Source of the DNA: Branchinecta lynchi
Lineage: Eukaryota > Arthropoda > Branchiopoda > Anostraca > Branchinectidae
Length of the DNA: 64,000 bases
Assembly (NCBI GenBank): GCA_023053575.1
Contig: JAKZAP010000105.1
Location: 1 to 64,000 of the forward strand
Reading direction: 5' to 3'
Positions 47,342 through 59,394 of this stretch are shown here, piece after piece. Position 1 is the stretch's first letter, and each line of letters opens with the position of its first letter. Below the pieces are notes generated by a model. It ran no database searches and was not told the DNA's origin. It worked only from the letters and a program-made list of their open reading frames with translations. The translations under genes were made by a program, and so were the position numbers.

Positions 47342-49494
47342 CTAGGTTGTTTTTCCCACTAGGTTGGTTTTCCCACAAGGTTTGTTTTCCCACAAGCTTT
47401 GTTTTCCCCCAAGGTTGGTTTTCCCGCAAGGATGGTTTTCCCACAAGGTATGTTGTCCCACTGTGTTGGTTTTCCCAAAAGGTTGGCTTTCCCGCAAGGT
47501 TGGTTTTCCCACAAGGTTTGTTTCCCCACAAGGTTTGTTTTCCCATAAGGTTTGTTTTCCCACAAGGTTTGTTTTCCCACAAGATTTGTTTTCCCACAAG
47601 GTTTGTTTTCCCACAAGGTTGGTTTTCCCGAAAGGTTTGTTTCCCCACAAGGTTTGTTTTCCCACTAGGTTTGTTTTCCCATAAGGTTGGTTTTCCCACA
47701 AGGTTTGTTTTCTCACAAGGTTTGTTTTCCCACTAGGTTTGTTTCCCCACAAGGTTTGTTTTCTCACAAGGTTTGTTTTCCCACAAGGTTTGTTTTCCCA
47801 CAAGGTTTGTTTTCCCACAAGGTTTGTTTTACCACAAGGTTGGTTTTCCCGAAAGGTTTGTTTCCCCACAAGGTTGGTTTTCCCACAAGGTTGGTTTTCC
47901 CGCAGGGTTTGTTTTCCCACAAGGTTAGTTTTCCCGCAAGGTTTGTTTCCCCACAAGGTTTGTTTTCCCACAAGGATTGTTTTCCAACTAGGTTTGTTTC
48001 CCCACAAGGTTTGTTTTCCCACAAGGTTTGTTTTCCCCCAAGGTTGGTTTTCCCGCAAGGTTGGTTTTCCCACAAGGTTTGTTTTCCGACTGTGTTGGTT
48101 TTCCCAAAAGGTTCGCTTTCCCAATAGGTTGGTTTTCCCACAAGTTTGGTTTTCCCGCAGGGTTGCTTTCCCCATAAGGTTGGTTTTCCCACAAGGTTTG
48201 TTTTCTGACAAGGTTTGTTTTCCCACTAGGTCGTTGTTGGTTTTCCCACAAGGTTTGTTTCCCCACAAGGTTTGTTCTCCCATAAGGTTTGTTTTCCCAC
48301 AAGGTTCGTTTTCCCACAAGGTTTGTTTTCCCACAAGGTTTGTTTTCCCTCAAGGTTGGTTTTCCCGAAAGGTTTGTTTCCCCACAAGGTTTGTTTTCCC
48401 ACTAGGTTTGTTTTCCCATAAGGTTGGTTTTCCCACAAGGTTTGTTTTCTCACAAGGTTTGTTTTCCTACTAGGTTTTTTTCCCCACAAGGTTTGTTTTC
48501 TCACAAGGTTTGTTTTCCCACAAGGTTTGTTTTCCCACAAGGTTTGTTTTCCCACAAGGTTTGTTTTCCCACAAGGTTGGTTTTCCTGAAAGGTTTGTTT
48601 CCCCACAAGGTTGGTTTTCCCACAAGGTTGGTTTTCCCGCAGGGTTATTTTTCCCACAAGGCTAGTTTTCCCGCAAGGTTTGTTTTCCCACAATGTTCTT
48701 TTTCCCACAAGGTTTGTTTCCCCACAAGGTTTTTTTCCCCACAAGGTTTGTTTTCCCACAAGGATTGTTTTCTCGCAAGGTTTGTTTTCCCACTGTGTTG
48801 GTTTTCCCAAAAGGTTCGCTTTCCCGCAAGGTTGGTTTTCCCACAAGTTGGTTTTCCCGCAGGGTTTGTTTCCCCATAAGGTTGGTTTTCCCACAAGGTT
48901 TGTTTTCTCACAAGGTTTGTTTTCCCACTAGGTTGGTTTTCCCACAAGGTTTTTTTTTCCCACAAGGTTTGTTTTCTCACAAGGTTTGTTTTCCCACAAG
49001 GTTTGTTTTAAGACAAGGTTTGTTTTCCCACAAGGTTTGTTTTCCCACAAGGTTGGTTTTCCCAAAAGGTTTGTTTAACCACAAGGTTGGTTTTCCCACA
49101 AGGTTGGTTTTCCCAAAAGGTTTGTTTAACCACAAGGTTGGTTTTCCCACAAGGTTGGTTTTCCCGCAGTGTTTGTTTTCCCACAAGGTTGCTTTCCCCA
49201 TAAGGTTGGTTTTCCCACAAAGTTTGTTTTCTCACAAGGTTTGTTTTCCCACTAGGTTGTTTTTCCCACTAGGTTGATTTTCCCACAAGGTTTGTTTTCC
49301 CACAAGCTTTGTTTTCCCCCAAGGTTGGTTTTCCCGCAAGGTTGGTTTTCCCACAAGGTTTGTTTTCCCACTGTGTTGGTTTTCCCAAAAGGTTCGCTTT
49401 CCCGCAAGGTTTGTTTTCCCACAAGGTTTGTTTCCCCACAAGGTTTGTTTTCTCACAAGGTTTGTTTTCCCACTAGGTTGTTTTTCCCACTAGG
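47342..49494 (+). repeat. HOR copy 3 of the 2.6-kb family, shortened
   Basis: This copy matches copy 2 up to the GTCGTTGTTGG join at 48,230 and the following kilobase. After that it gains a pair of TTTGTTTAACCACAAGG monomers 54 bp apart (about 49,070 and 49,124). The spacing of the join to the next copy (50,004) is only 1774 bp. Confidence 0.75.
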
Positions 49495-50924
49495 TTGATT
49501 TTCCCACAAGGTTTGTTTTCCCACAAGCTTTGTTTTCCCCCAAGGTTGGTTTTCCCGCAAGGTTGGTTTTCCCACAAGGTTTGTTTTCCCACAAGGTTTG
49601 TTTTACCACAAGGTTGGTTTTCCCGAAAGGTTTGTTTCCCCACAAGGTTGGTTTTCCCACAAGGTTGGTTTTCCCGCAGGGTTTGTTTTCCCACAAGGTT
49701 AGTTTTCCCGCAAGGTTTGTTTCCCCACAAGGTTTGTTTTCCCACAAGGATTGTTTTCCAACTAGGTTTGTTTCCCCACAAGGTTTGTTTTCCCACAAGG
49801 TTTGTTTTCCCCCAAGGTTGGTTTTCCCGCAAGGTTGGTTTTCCCACAAGGTTTGTTTTCCGACTGTGTTGGTTTTCCCAAAAGGTTCGCTTTCCCAATA
49901 GGTTGGTTTTCCCACAAGTTTGGTTTTCCCGCAGGGTTGCTTTCCCCATAAGGTTGGTTTTCCCACAAGGTTTGTTTTCTGACAAGGTTTGTTTTCCCAC
50001 TAGGTCGTTGTTGGTTTTCCCACAAGGTTTGTTTCCCCACAAGGTTTGTTCTCCCATAAGGTTTGTTTTCCCACAAGGTTCGTTTTCCCACAAGGTTTGT
50101 TTTCCCACAAGGTTTGTTTTCCCTCAAGGTTGGTTTTCCCGAAAGGTTTGTTTCCCCACAAGGTTTGTTTTCCCACTAGGTTTGTTTTCCCATAAGGTTG
50201 GTTTTCCCACAAGGTTTGTTTTCTCACAAGGTTTGTTTTCCTACTAGGTTTTTTTCCCCACAAGGTTTGTTTTCTCACAAGGTTTGTTTTCCCACAAGGT
50301 TTGTTTTACCACAAGGTTTGTTTTCCCACAAGGTTGGTTTTCCTGAAAGGTTTGTTTCCCCACAAGGTTGGTTTTCCCACAAGGTTGGTTTTCCCGCAGG
50401 GTTATTTTTCCCACAAGGCTAGTTTTCCCGCAAGGTTTGTTTTCCCACAATGTTCTTTTTCCCACAAGGTTTGTTTCCCCACAAGGTTTTTTTCCCCACA
50501 AGGTTTGTTTTCCCACAAGGATTGTTTTCTCGCAAGGTTTGTTTTCCCACTGTGTTGGTTTTCCCAAAAGGTTCGCTTTCCCGCAAGGTTGGTTTTCCCA
50601 CAAGGTTGGTTTTCCCGCAGGGTTTGTTTCCCCATAAGGTTGGTTTTCCCACAAGGTTTGTTTTCTCACAAGGTTTGTTTTCCCACTAGGTTGGTTTTCC
50701 CACAAGGTTTTTTTTCCCACAAGGTTTGTTTTCTCACAAGGTTTGTTTTCCCACAAGGTTTGTTTTAAGACAAGGTTTGTTTTCCCACAAGGTTTGTTTT
50801 CCCACAAGGTTGGTTTTCCCAAAAGGTTTGTTTAACCACAAGGTTGGTTTTCCCACAAGGTTGGTTTTCCCAAAAGGTTTGTTTAACCACAAGGTTGGTT
50901 TTCCCACAAGGTTTGTTTCCCCAC
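49495..50924 (+). repeat. HOR copy 4 of the 2.6-kb family, partial
   Basis: About 49,580-50,900 repeats part of copy 3 at an offset of 1774, including the GTCGTTGTTGG join at 50,004, the TTTTTTTCCCC monomer, the TTTTAAGACAAGG monomer near 50,763 and the paired TTTGTTTAACCACAAGG monomers (about 50,827 and 50,881). Confidence 0.75.
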
Positions 50925-53900
50925 AAGGTTTGTTTTCTCACAATGTTTGTTTTCCCACAAGGTTTGTTTTCCCACAAAGTTGGTTTTCCCGAAAGGTTTG
51001 TTTCCCCACAAGGTTGGTTTTCCCACAAGGTTGGTTTTTTCGCAGGGTTTGTTTTCTCACAAGATTTGTTTTCCCACTAGGTTGTTTTTCCCACTAGGTT
51101 GGTTTTCCCACAAGGTTTGTTTTCCCACAAGCTTTGTTTTCCCCAAAGGTTGGTTTTCCCGCAAGGATGGTTTTCCCACAAGGTTTGTTTTCCCACTGTG
51201 TTGGTTTTCCCAAAAGGTTCGCATTCCCGCAAGGTTGGTTTTCCCACAAGGTTTGTTTTCCCACTGAGTTGGTTTTCCCAAAAGGTTCGCTTTCCCACAA
51301 GGTTGGTTTTCCCACAAGGTTGGTTTTCCCGCAGGGTTGCTTTCCCCATAAGGTTGGTTTTCCCACAAGGTTTGTTTTCTCACAAGGTTGGTTTTCCCAC
51401 TAGGTTGTTTTTCCCGCTAGGTTGGTTTTCCCACAAGGTTTGTTTTCCCACAAGCTTTGTTTTCCCCCAAGGTTGGTTTTCCCGCAAGGTTGGTTTTCCC
51501 ACAAGGTTTGTTTTCCCACTGTGTTGGTTTTCCCAAAAGGTTCGCTTTCCCGCAAGGTTGGTTTTCCCACAAGGTTTGTTTCCCCACAAGGTTTGTTTTC
51601 CCATAAGGTTTGTTTTCCCACAAGGTTTGTTTTCCCACAAGGTTTGTTTTCCCACAAGGTTTGTTTTCCCACAAGGTTGGTTTTCCAGAAAGGTTTGTTT
51701 CCCCACAAGGTTCGTTTTCCCACTAGGTTTGTTTTCCCATAAGGTTGGTTTTCCCACAAGGTTTGTTTTCTCACAAGGTTTGTTTTCCCACTATGTTTGT
51801 TTCCCCACAAGGTTTGTTTTCTCACAAGGTTTGTTTTCCCACAAGGTTTGTTTTCCCACAAGGTTTGTTTTCCCACAAGGTTGGTTTTCCCGAAAGGTTT
51901 GTTTCCCCACAAGGTTGGTTTTCCCACAAGGTTGGTTTTCCCGCAGGGTTTGTTTTCCCACAAGGTTAGTTTTCCCGCAAGGTTTGTTTCCCCAAAAGGT
52001 TTGTTTTCCCACAAGGATTGTTTTCTCACAAGGTTTGTTTTCCCACTAGGTTTGTTTCCCCACAAGGTTTGTTTTCCCACAAGGTTTGTATTCCCCCAAG
52101 GTTGGTTTTCCCGCAAGGTTGGTTTTCCCACAAGGTTTGTTTTCCCACTGTGTTGGTTTTCCCAAAAGGTTCGCTTTCCCACAAGGTTGGTTTTCCCACA
52201 AGGTTGGTTTTCCCGCAGGGTTGCTTTCCCCATAAGGTTGGTTTTCCCATAAGTTTTGTTTTCTCACAAGGTTTGTTTTCCCACTAGGTTGTTTTTCCCA
52301 CTAGGTTGGTTTTCCCACAAGGTTTGTTTTCCCACAAGCTTTGTTTTCCCCCAAGGTTGGTTTTCCCGCAAGGATGGTTTTCCCACAAGGTTTGTTGTCC
52401 CACTGTGTTGGTTTTCCCAAAAGGTTGGCTTTCCTGCAAGGTTGGTTTTCCCACAAGGTTTGTTTCCCCACAAGGTTTGTTTTCCCATAAGGTTTGTTTT
52501 CCCACAAGGTTTGTTTTCCCACAAGGTTTGTTTTCCCACAAGGTTTGTTTTCCCACAAGGTTTGTTTTCCCACAAGGTTGGTTTTCCCGAAAGGTTTGTT
52601 TCCCCACAAGGTTTGTTTTCCCACTAGGTTTGTTTTCCCATATGGTTGGTTTTCAAGCAAGGTTTGTTTTCTCACAAGGTTTGTTTTCCCACTAGGTTTG
52701 TTTCCCCACAAGGTTTGTTTTCTCACAAGGTTTGTTTTCCCACAAGGTTTGTTTTCCCACAAGGTTTGTTTTCCCACAAGGTTTGTTTTCCCACAAGGTT
52801 GGTTTTCCCGAAAGGTTTGTTTCCCCACAAGGTTGGTTTTCCCACAAGGTTGGTTTTCCCGCAGGGTTTGTTTTCCCACAAGGTTAGTTTTCCCGCAAGG
52901 TTTGTTTCCCCACAAGGTTTGTTTTCCCACAAGGATTGTTTTCCCACTAGGTTTGTTTCCCCACAAGGTTTGTTTTCCCACAAGGTTTGTTTTCCCCCAA
53001 GGTTTGTTTTCCCGCAAGGTTGGTTTTCCCACAAGGTTTGTTTTCCGACTGTGTTGGTTTTCCCAAAAGGTTCGCTTTCCCACAAGGTTGGTTTTCCCAC
53101 AAGTTTGGTTTTCCCGCAGGGTTGATTTCCCCATAAGGTTGGTTTTCCCACAAGGTTTGTTTTCTGACAAGGTTTGTTTTCCCACTAGGTCGTTGTTGGT
53201 TTTCCCACAAGGTTTGTTTCCCCACAAGGTTTGTTTTCCCATAAGGTTTGTTTTCCCTTAAGGTTTGTTTTCCCACAAGGTTTGTTTTCCCACAAGGTTT
53301 GTTTTCCCACAAGGTTTGTTTTACCACAAGGTTGGTTTTCCCGAAAGGTTTGTTTCCCCACAAGGTTTGTTTCCCCATAAGGTTGGTTTTCCCACAAGGT
53401 TTGTTTTCTCACAAGGTTTGTTTTCCCACAAGGTTTGTTTTCCCACAAGGTTTGTTTTCCCAAAAGGTTTGTTTTCCCACAAGCTTTGTTTTCCCCCAAG
53501 GTTGGTTTTCCCGCAAGGTTGGTTTTCCCACAAGGTTTGTTTTCCCACTGTGTTGGTTTTCCCAAAAGGTTCGCTTTCCCGCAAGGTTGGTTTTCCCACA
53601 AGGTTGGTTTTCCCGCAGGGTTTGTTTCCCCATAAGGTTGGTTTTCCCACAAGGTTTGTTTTCTCACAAGGTTTGTTTTCCCACTAGGTTGGTTTTCCCA
53701 CAAGGTTTTTTTTCCCACAAGGTTTGTTTTCTCACAAGGTTTGTTTTCCCACAAGGTTTGTTTTAAGACAAGGTTTGTTTTCCCACAAGGTTTGTTTTCC
53801 CACAAGGTTTGTTTTCCCACAAGGTTGGTTTTCCCAAAAGGTTTGTTTAACCACAAGGTTGGTTTTCCCACAAGGTTGGTTTTCCCGCAGTGTTTGTTTT

Positions 53901-54448
53901 CCCACAAGGTTAGTTTTCCCGCAAGGTTTGTTTCCCTACAAGGTTTGTTTTCCCACAAGGATTGTTTTCTCACAAGGTTTGTTTTCCCACTAGGTTTGTT
54001 TCCCCACAAGGTTTGTTTTCCCACAAGGTTTGTTTTCCCCCAAGGTTGGTTTTCCCGCAAGGTTGGTTTTCCTACAAGGTTTGTTTTCCCACTGTGTTGG
54101 TTTTCCCAAAAGGTTCGCTTTCCCACAAGGTTGGTTTTCCCACAAGGTAGGTTTTCTCGCAGGGTTGCTTTCCCCATAAGGTTGGTTTTCCCACAAGGTT
54201 TGTTTTCTCACAACGTTTGTTTTCCCACTAGGTTGTTTTTCCCACTAGGTTGATTTTCCCACAAGGTTTGTTTTCCCACAAGCTTTGTTTTCCCCCAAGG
54301 TTGGTTTTCCCGCAAGGTTGGTTTTCCCACAAGGTTTGTTTTCCCACTGTGTTGGTTTTCCCAAAAGGTTCGCTTTCCCGCAAGGTTGGTTTTCCCACAA
54401 GGTTTGTTTCCCCACAAGGTTTGTTTTCTCACAGTGTTTTTTTCCCAC
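50925..54448 (+). repeat. HOR copy 1 of the 3524-bp family
   Basis: About 50,925-52,815 matches about 54,449-56,339 at an offset of 3524. Shared variants include TTTTTTCGCAGGG or its CAGAG form (51,026 and 54,550), CACTATGTTTG (51,790 and 55,314), CCCATAAGTTTTG (52,247 and 55,771) and GGTTTTCAAGCAAGG (52,650 and 56,174). The second half, 52,816-54,448, resembles the 2.6-kb family instead, with a GTCGTTGTTGG join at 53,189 and a TTTTAAGACAAGG monomer near 53,763. Confidence 0.75.
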
Positions 54449-56339
54449 AAGGTTTGTTTTCCTACAAGGTTTGTTTTCCCACAAGGTTTGTTTTCCCACA
54501 AAGTTGGTTTTCTCGAAAGGTTTGTTTCCCCACAAGGTTGGTTTTCCCACAAGGTTGGTTTTTTCGCAGAGTTTGTTTTCTCACAAGATTTGTTTTCCCA
54601 CTAGGTTGTTTTTCCCACTAGGTTGGTTTTCCCACAAGGTTTGTTTTCCCACAAGCTTTGTTTTCCCCCAAGGTTGGTTTTCCCGCAAGGATGGTTTTCC
54701 CACAAGGTTTGTTTTCCCACTGTGTTGGTTTTCCCAAAAGGTTCGCTTTCCCGCAAGGTTGGTTTTCCCACAAGGTTTGTTTTCCCACTGTGTTGGTTTT
54801 CCCAAAAGGTTCGCTTTCCCACAAGGTTGGTTTTCCCACAAGGTTGGTTTTCCCGCAGGGTTGCTTTCCCCATAAGGTTGGTTTTCCCACAAGGTTTGTT
54901 TTCTCACAAGGTTGGTTTTCCCACTAGGTTGTTTTTCCCACTAGGTTGGTTTTCCCACAAGGTTTGTTTTCCCACAAGCTTTGTTTTCCCCCAAGGTTGG
55001 TTTTCCCGCAAGGTTGGTTTTCCCACAAGGTTTGTTTTCCCACTGTGTTGGTTTTCCCAAAAGGTTCGCTTTCCCGCAAGGTTGGTTTCCCCACAAGGTT
55101 TGTTTCCCCACAAGGTTTGTTTTCCCATAAGGTTTGTTTTCCCACAAGGTTTGTTTTCCCACAAGGTTTTTTTTCCCACAAGGTTTGTTTTCCCACAAGG
55201 TTGGTTTTCCAGAAAGGTTTGTTTCCCCACAAGGTTCATTTTCCCACTAGGTTTGTTTTCCCATAAGGATGGTTTTCCCACAAGGTTTGTTTTCTCACAA
55301 GGTTTGTTTTCCCACTATGTTTGTTTCCCCACAAGGTTTGTTTTCTCACAAGTTTTGTTTTCCCACAAGGTTTGTTTTCCCACAAGGTTTGTTTTCCCAC
55401 ATGGTTGGTTTTCCCGAAAGGTTTGTTTCCCCACAAGGTTGGTTTTCCCACAAGGTTGGTTTTCCCGCAGGGTTTGTTTTCCCACAAGGTTAGTTTTCCC
55501 GCAAGGTTTGTTTCCCCACAAGGTTTGTTTTCCCACAAGGATTGTTTTCTCACAAGGTTTGTTTTCCCACTAGGTTTGTTTCCCCACAAGGTTTGTTTTC
55601 CCACAAGGTTTGTTTTCCCCCAAGGTTGGTTTTCCCGCAAGGTTGGTTTTCCCACAAGGTTTGTTTTCCCACTGTGTTGGTTTTCCCAAAAGGTTCGCTT
55701 TCCCACAAGGTTGGTTTTCCCACAAGGTTGGTTTTCCCGCAGGGTTGCTTTCCCCATAAGGTTGGTTTTCCCATAAGTTTTGTTTTCTCACAAGGTTTGT
55801 TTTCCCACTAGGTTGTTTTTCCCACTAGGTTGGTTTTCCCACAAGGTTTGTTTTCCCACAAGCTTTGTTTTCCCCCAAGGTTGGTTTTCCCGCAAGGATG
55901 GTTTTCCCACAAGGTTTGTTTTCCCACTGTGTTGGTTTTCCCAAAAGGTTGGCTTTCCCGCAAGGTTGGTTTTCCCACAAGGTTTGTTTCCCCAGAAGGT
56001 TTGTTTTCCCATAAGGTTTGTTTTCCCACAAGGTTTGTTTTCCCACAAGGTTTGTTTTCCCACAAGGTTTGTTTTCCCACAAGGTTTGTTTTCCCACAAG
56101 GTTGGTTTTCCCGAAAGGTTTGTTTCCCCACAAGGTTTGTTTTCCCACTAGGTTTGTTTTCCCATAAGGTTGGTTTTCAAGCAAGGTTTGTTTTCTCACA
56201 AGGTTTGTTTTCCCACTAGGTTTGTTTCCCCACAAGGTTTGTTTTCTCACAAGGTTTGTTTTCCCACAAGGTTTGTTTTCCCACAAGGTTGGTTTTCCCG
56301 AAAGGTTTGTTTCCCCACAAGGTTGGTTTTCCCACAAGG
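54449..56339 (+). repeat. HOR copy 2 of the 3524-bp family, partial
   Basis: The copy follows copy 1 closely until about 56,339. There CACAAGG is followed by AAGGTTTGCTTGTTTTCTC, an off-length join that ends the match and leads into the next domain. Confidence 0.75.
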
Positions 56340-56369
56340 AAGGTTTGCTTGTTTTCTCACAAGGTTTGT

Positions 56370-59300
56370 TTTCCCACAAGGTTTGTTTTCCCAAAAGGTT
56401 TGTTTTCCCACAAGCTTTGTTTTTCCCCAAGGTTGGTTTTCCCGCAAGGTTGGTTTTCCCACAAGGTTTGTTTTCCCACTGTGTTGGTTTTCCCAAAAGG
56501 TTCGCTTTCCCGCAAGGTTGGTTTTCCCACAAGGTTTGTTTTCCCACTGTGTTGGTTTTCCCAAAAGGTTCGCTTTCCCACAAGGTTGGTTTTCCCACAA
56601 GGTTGGTTTTCCCGCAGGGTTGCTTTCCCCATAAGGTTGGTTTTCCCACAAGGTTTGTTTTCTCACAAGGTTTGTTTTCCCACTATGTTGTTTTTCCCAC
56701 CAGGTTGGTTTTCCCACAAGGTTTGTTTTCCCACAAGCTTTGTTTTCCCCCAAGGTTGGTTTTCCCGCAAGGTTGGTTTTCCCCCAAGGTTGGTTTTCCC
56801 ACAAGGTTGGTTTTCCCGCAGGGTTGCTTTCCCCATAAGGTTGGTTTTCTCACAAGGTTTGTTTTATCACAAGATTTGTTTTCCAACTAGGTTGTTTTTC
56901 CCACTAGGTTGGTTCTCCCACAAGGTTTGTTTTCCCACAAGCTTTGTTTTCCCCCAAGGTTGGTTTTCCCGCAAGGTTTGTTTTCCCACAAGCTTTGTTT
57001 TCCCCCAAGGTTGGTTTTCCCGAAAGGTTTGTTTCCCCACAAGGTTGGTTTTCCCACAAGGTTGGTTTTCCCACAGGGTTTGTTTTTTCACAAGGTTTGT
57101 TTTCCCACTAGGTTGTTTTTCCCACTAGGTTGGTTTTCCCACAAGGTTTGTTTTCCCACAAGCTTTGTTTTCCCCCAAGGTTGGTTTTCCCGCAAGGTTG
57201 GTTTTCCCACAAGGTTTGTTTTCCCACTGTGTTGGTTTTCCCAAAAGGTTCGCTTTCCCGCAAGGTTGGTTTTCCCACAAGGTTTGTTTTCCCACTGTGT
57301 TGGTTTTCCCAAAAGGTTCGCTTTCCCACAAGGTTGGTTTTCCCACAAGGTTGGTTTTCCCGCAGGGTTGCTTTCCCCATAAGGTTGGTTTTCCCACAAG
57401 GTTTGTTTTCCCACAAGCTTTGTTTTCCCCCAAGGTTGGTTTTCCCGAAAGGTTTGTTTCCCCACAAGGTTGGTTTTCCCACAAGGTTGGTTTTCCCACA
57501 GGGTTTGTTTTTTCACAAGGTTTGTTTTCCCACTAGGTTGTTTTTCCCACTAGGTCGGTTTTCCCACAAGGTTTGTTTTCCCACAAGCTTTGTTTTCCCC
57601 CAAGGTTGGTTTTCCCGAAAGGTTTGTTTCCCCACAAGGTTGGTTTTCCCACAAGGTTGGTTTTCCCACAGGGTTTGTTTTTTCACAAGGTTTGTTTTCC
57701 CACTAGGTTGTTTTTCCCACTAGGTCGGTTTTCCCCCAAGGTTGGTTTTCCCGCAAGGTTTGTTTTCCCACAAGCTTTGTTTTCCCCCAAGGTTGGTTTT
57801 CCCGAAAGGTTTGTTTCCCCACAAGGTTGGTTTTCCCACAAGGTTGGTTTTCCCACAGGGTTTGTTTTTTCACAAGGTTTGTTTTCCCACTAGGTTGTTT
57901 TTCCCGCAAGGTTGGTTTTCCCACAAGGTTTGTTTTCCCACTGTGTTGGTTTTCGCAAAAGGTTCGCTTTCCCGCAAGGTTGGTTTTCCCACAAGGTTTG
58001 TTTTCCCACTGTGTTGGTTTTCCCAGAAGGTTCGCTTTCCCACAAGGTTGGTTTTCTCACAAGGTTTGTTTTCCCACTAGGTTGTTTTTCCCACTAGGTT
58101 GGTTTTCCCCCAAGATTGGTTTTCCCGCAAGGTTGGTTTTCCCACAAGGTTTGTTTTCCCACTGTGTTGGTTTTCCCAGAAGGTTCGCTTTCCCACAAGG
58201 TTGGTTTTCCCATAAGGTTGGTTTTCCCGCAGGGTTGCTTTCCCCATAAGGTTGGTTTTCCCGACAAGGTTTGTTTCCCCACAAGGTTTGTTTTCCCACT
58301 AGGTTTGTTTTCCCATAAGGTTGGTTTTCCCACAAGGTTTGTTTTCCCACAAGGTTGGTTTTCCCGAAAGGTTTGTTTCCCCACAAGGTTTGTTTTCCCA
58401 CTAGGTTTGTTTTCCCATAAGGTTGGTTTTCCCACAAGGTTTGTTTTCTCACAAGGTTTGTTTTCCCACTAGGTTTGTTTCCCCACAAGGTTTGTTTTCT
58501 CACAAGGTTTGTTTTCCCACAAGGTTTGTTTTCCCACAAGGTTTGTTTTCCCACAAGGTTGGTTTTCCCGAAAGGTTTGTTTCCCCACAAGGTTGGTTTT
58601 CCCGCAAGGTTGGTTTTCCCGCAGGGTTTGTTTTCCCACAAGGTTAGTTTTCCCGCAAGGTTTGTTTCCCCACAAGGTTTGTTTTCCCACAAGGATTGTT
58701 TTCTCACAAGGTTTGTTTTTCCACTAGGTTTGTTTCACCACAAGGTTTGTTTTCCACAAGGTTTGTTTTCCCCCAAGGTTAGTTTTCCCGCAAGGTTGGT
58801 TTTCCCACAAAGTTTGTTTTCCCACTGTGTTGGTTTTCCCAAAAGGTTCGCTTTCCCACAAGGTTGGTTCTCCCACAAGGTTGGTTTTCCCGCAGGGTTG
58901 CTTTCCCCATAAGGTTGGTTTTCCCACAAGGTTTGTTTTCTCACAAGGTTTGTTTTCCCACTAGGTTGTTTTCCCACTAGGTTGGTTTTCCCACAAGGTT
59001 GGTTTTCCCACAAGCTTTGTTTTCCCCCAAGGTTGGTTTTCCCGCAAGGTTGGTTTTCCCACAATGTTTGTTTTCCCACTGTGTTGGTTTTCCCAAAAGG
59101 TGCGCTTTCCCGCAAGGTTGGTTTTCCCACAAGGTTTGTTTCCCCACAAGGTTTGTTTTCCCATAAGGTTTGTTTTCCCACAAGGTTTGTTTTCCCACAA
59201 GGTTTGTTTTCCCACAAGGTTTGTTTTCCCACAAGGTTGGTTTTCCCGCAAGGTTGGTTTTCCCGCAAGGTTGGTTTTCCCACAATGTTTGTTTTCCCAC

Positions 59301-59394
59301 TGTGTTGGTTTTCCCAAAAGGTGCGCTTTCCCGCAAGGTTGGTTTTCCCACAAGGTTTGTTTCCCCACAAGGTTTGTTTTCCCATAAGGTTTGT
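56370..59394 (+). repeat. HOR copy 1 of the 3.0-kb family
   Basis: About 56,370-57,414 matches about 59,395-60,439 at an offset of 3025. Markers are CCCACCAGG (56,697 and 59,722), TTTTTTCACAAGG and the AAGCTTTG/CCCCCAAGG pair repeated at short distance. Between about 57.4 and 57.9 kb a short block containing CCCACAGGGTTTGTTTTTTCAC is repeated about every 180 bp. The later part, from about 58,340, matches 61,602 onward at an offset of 3262. Confidence 0.7.
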
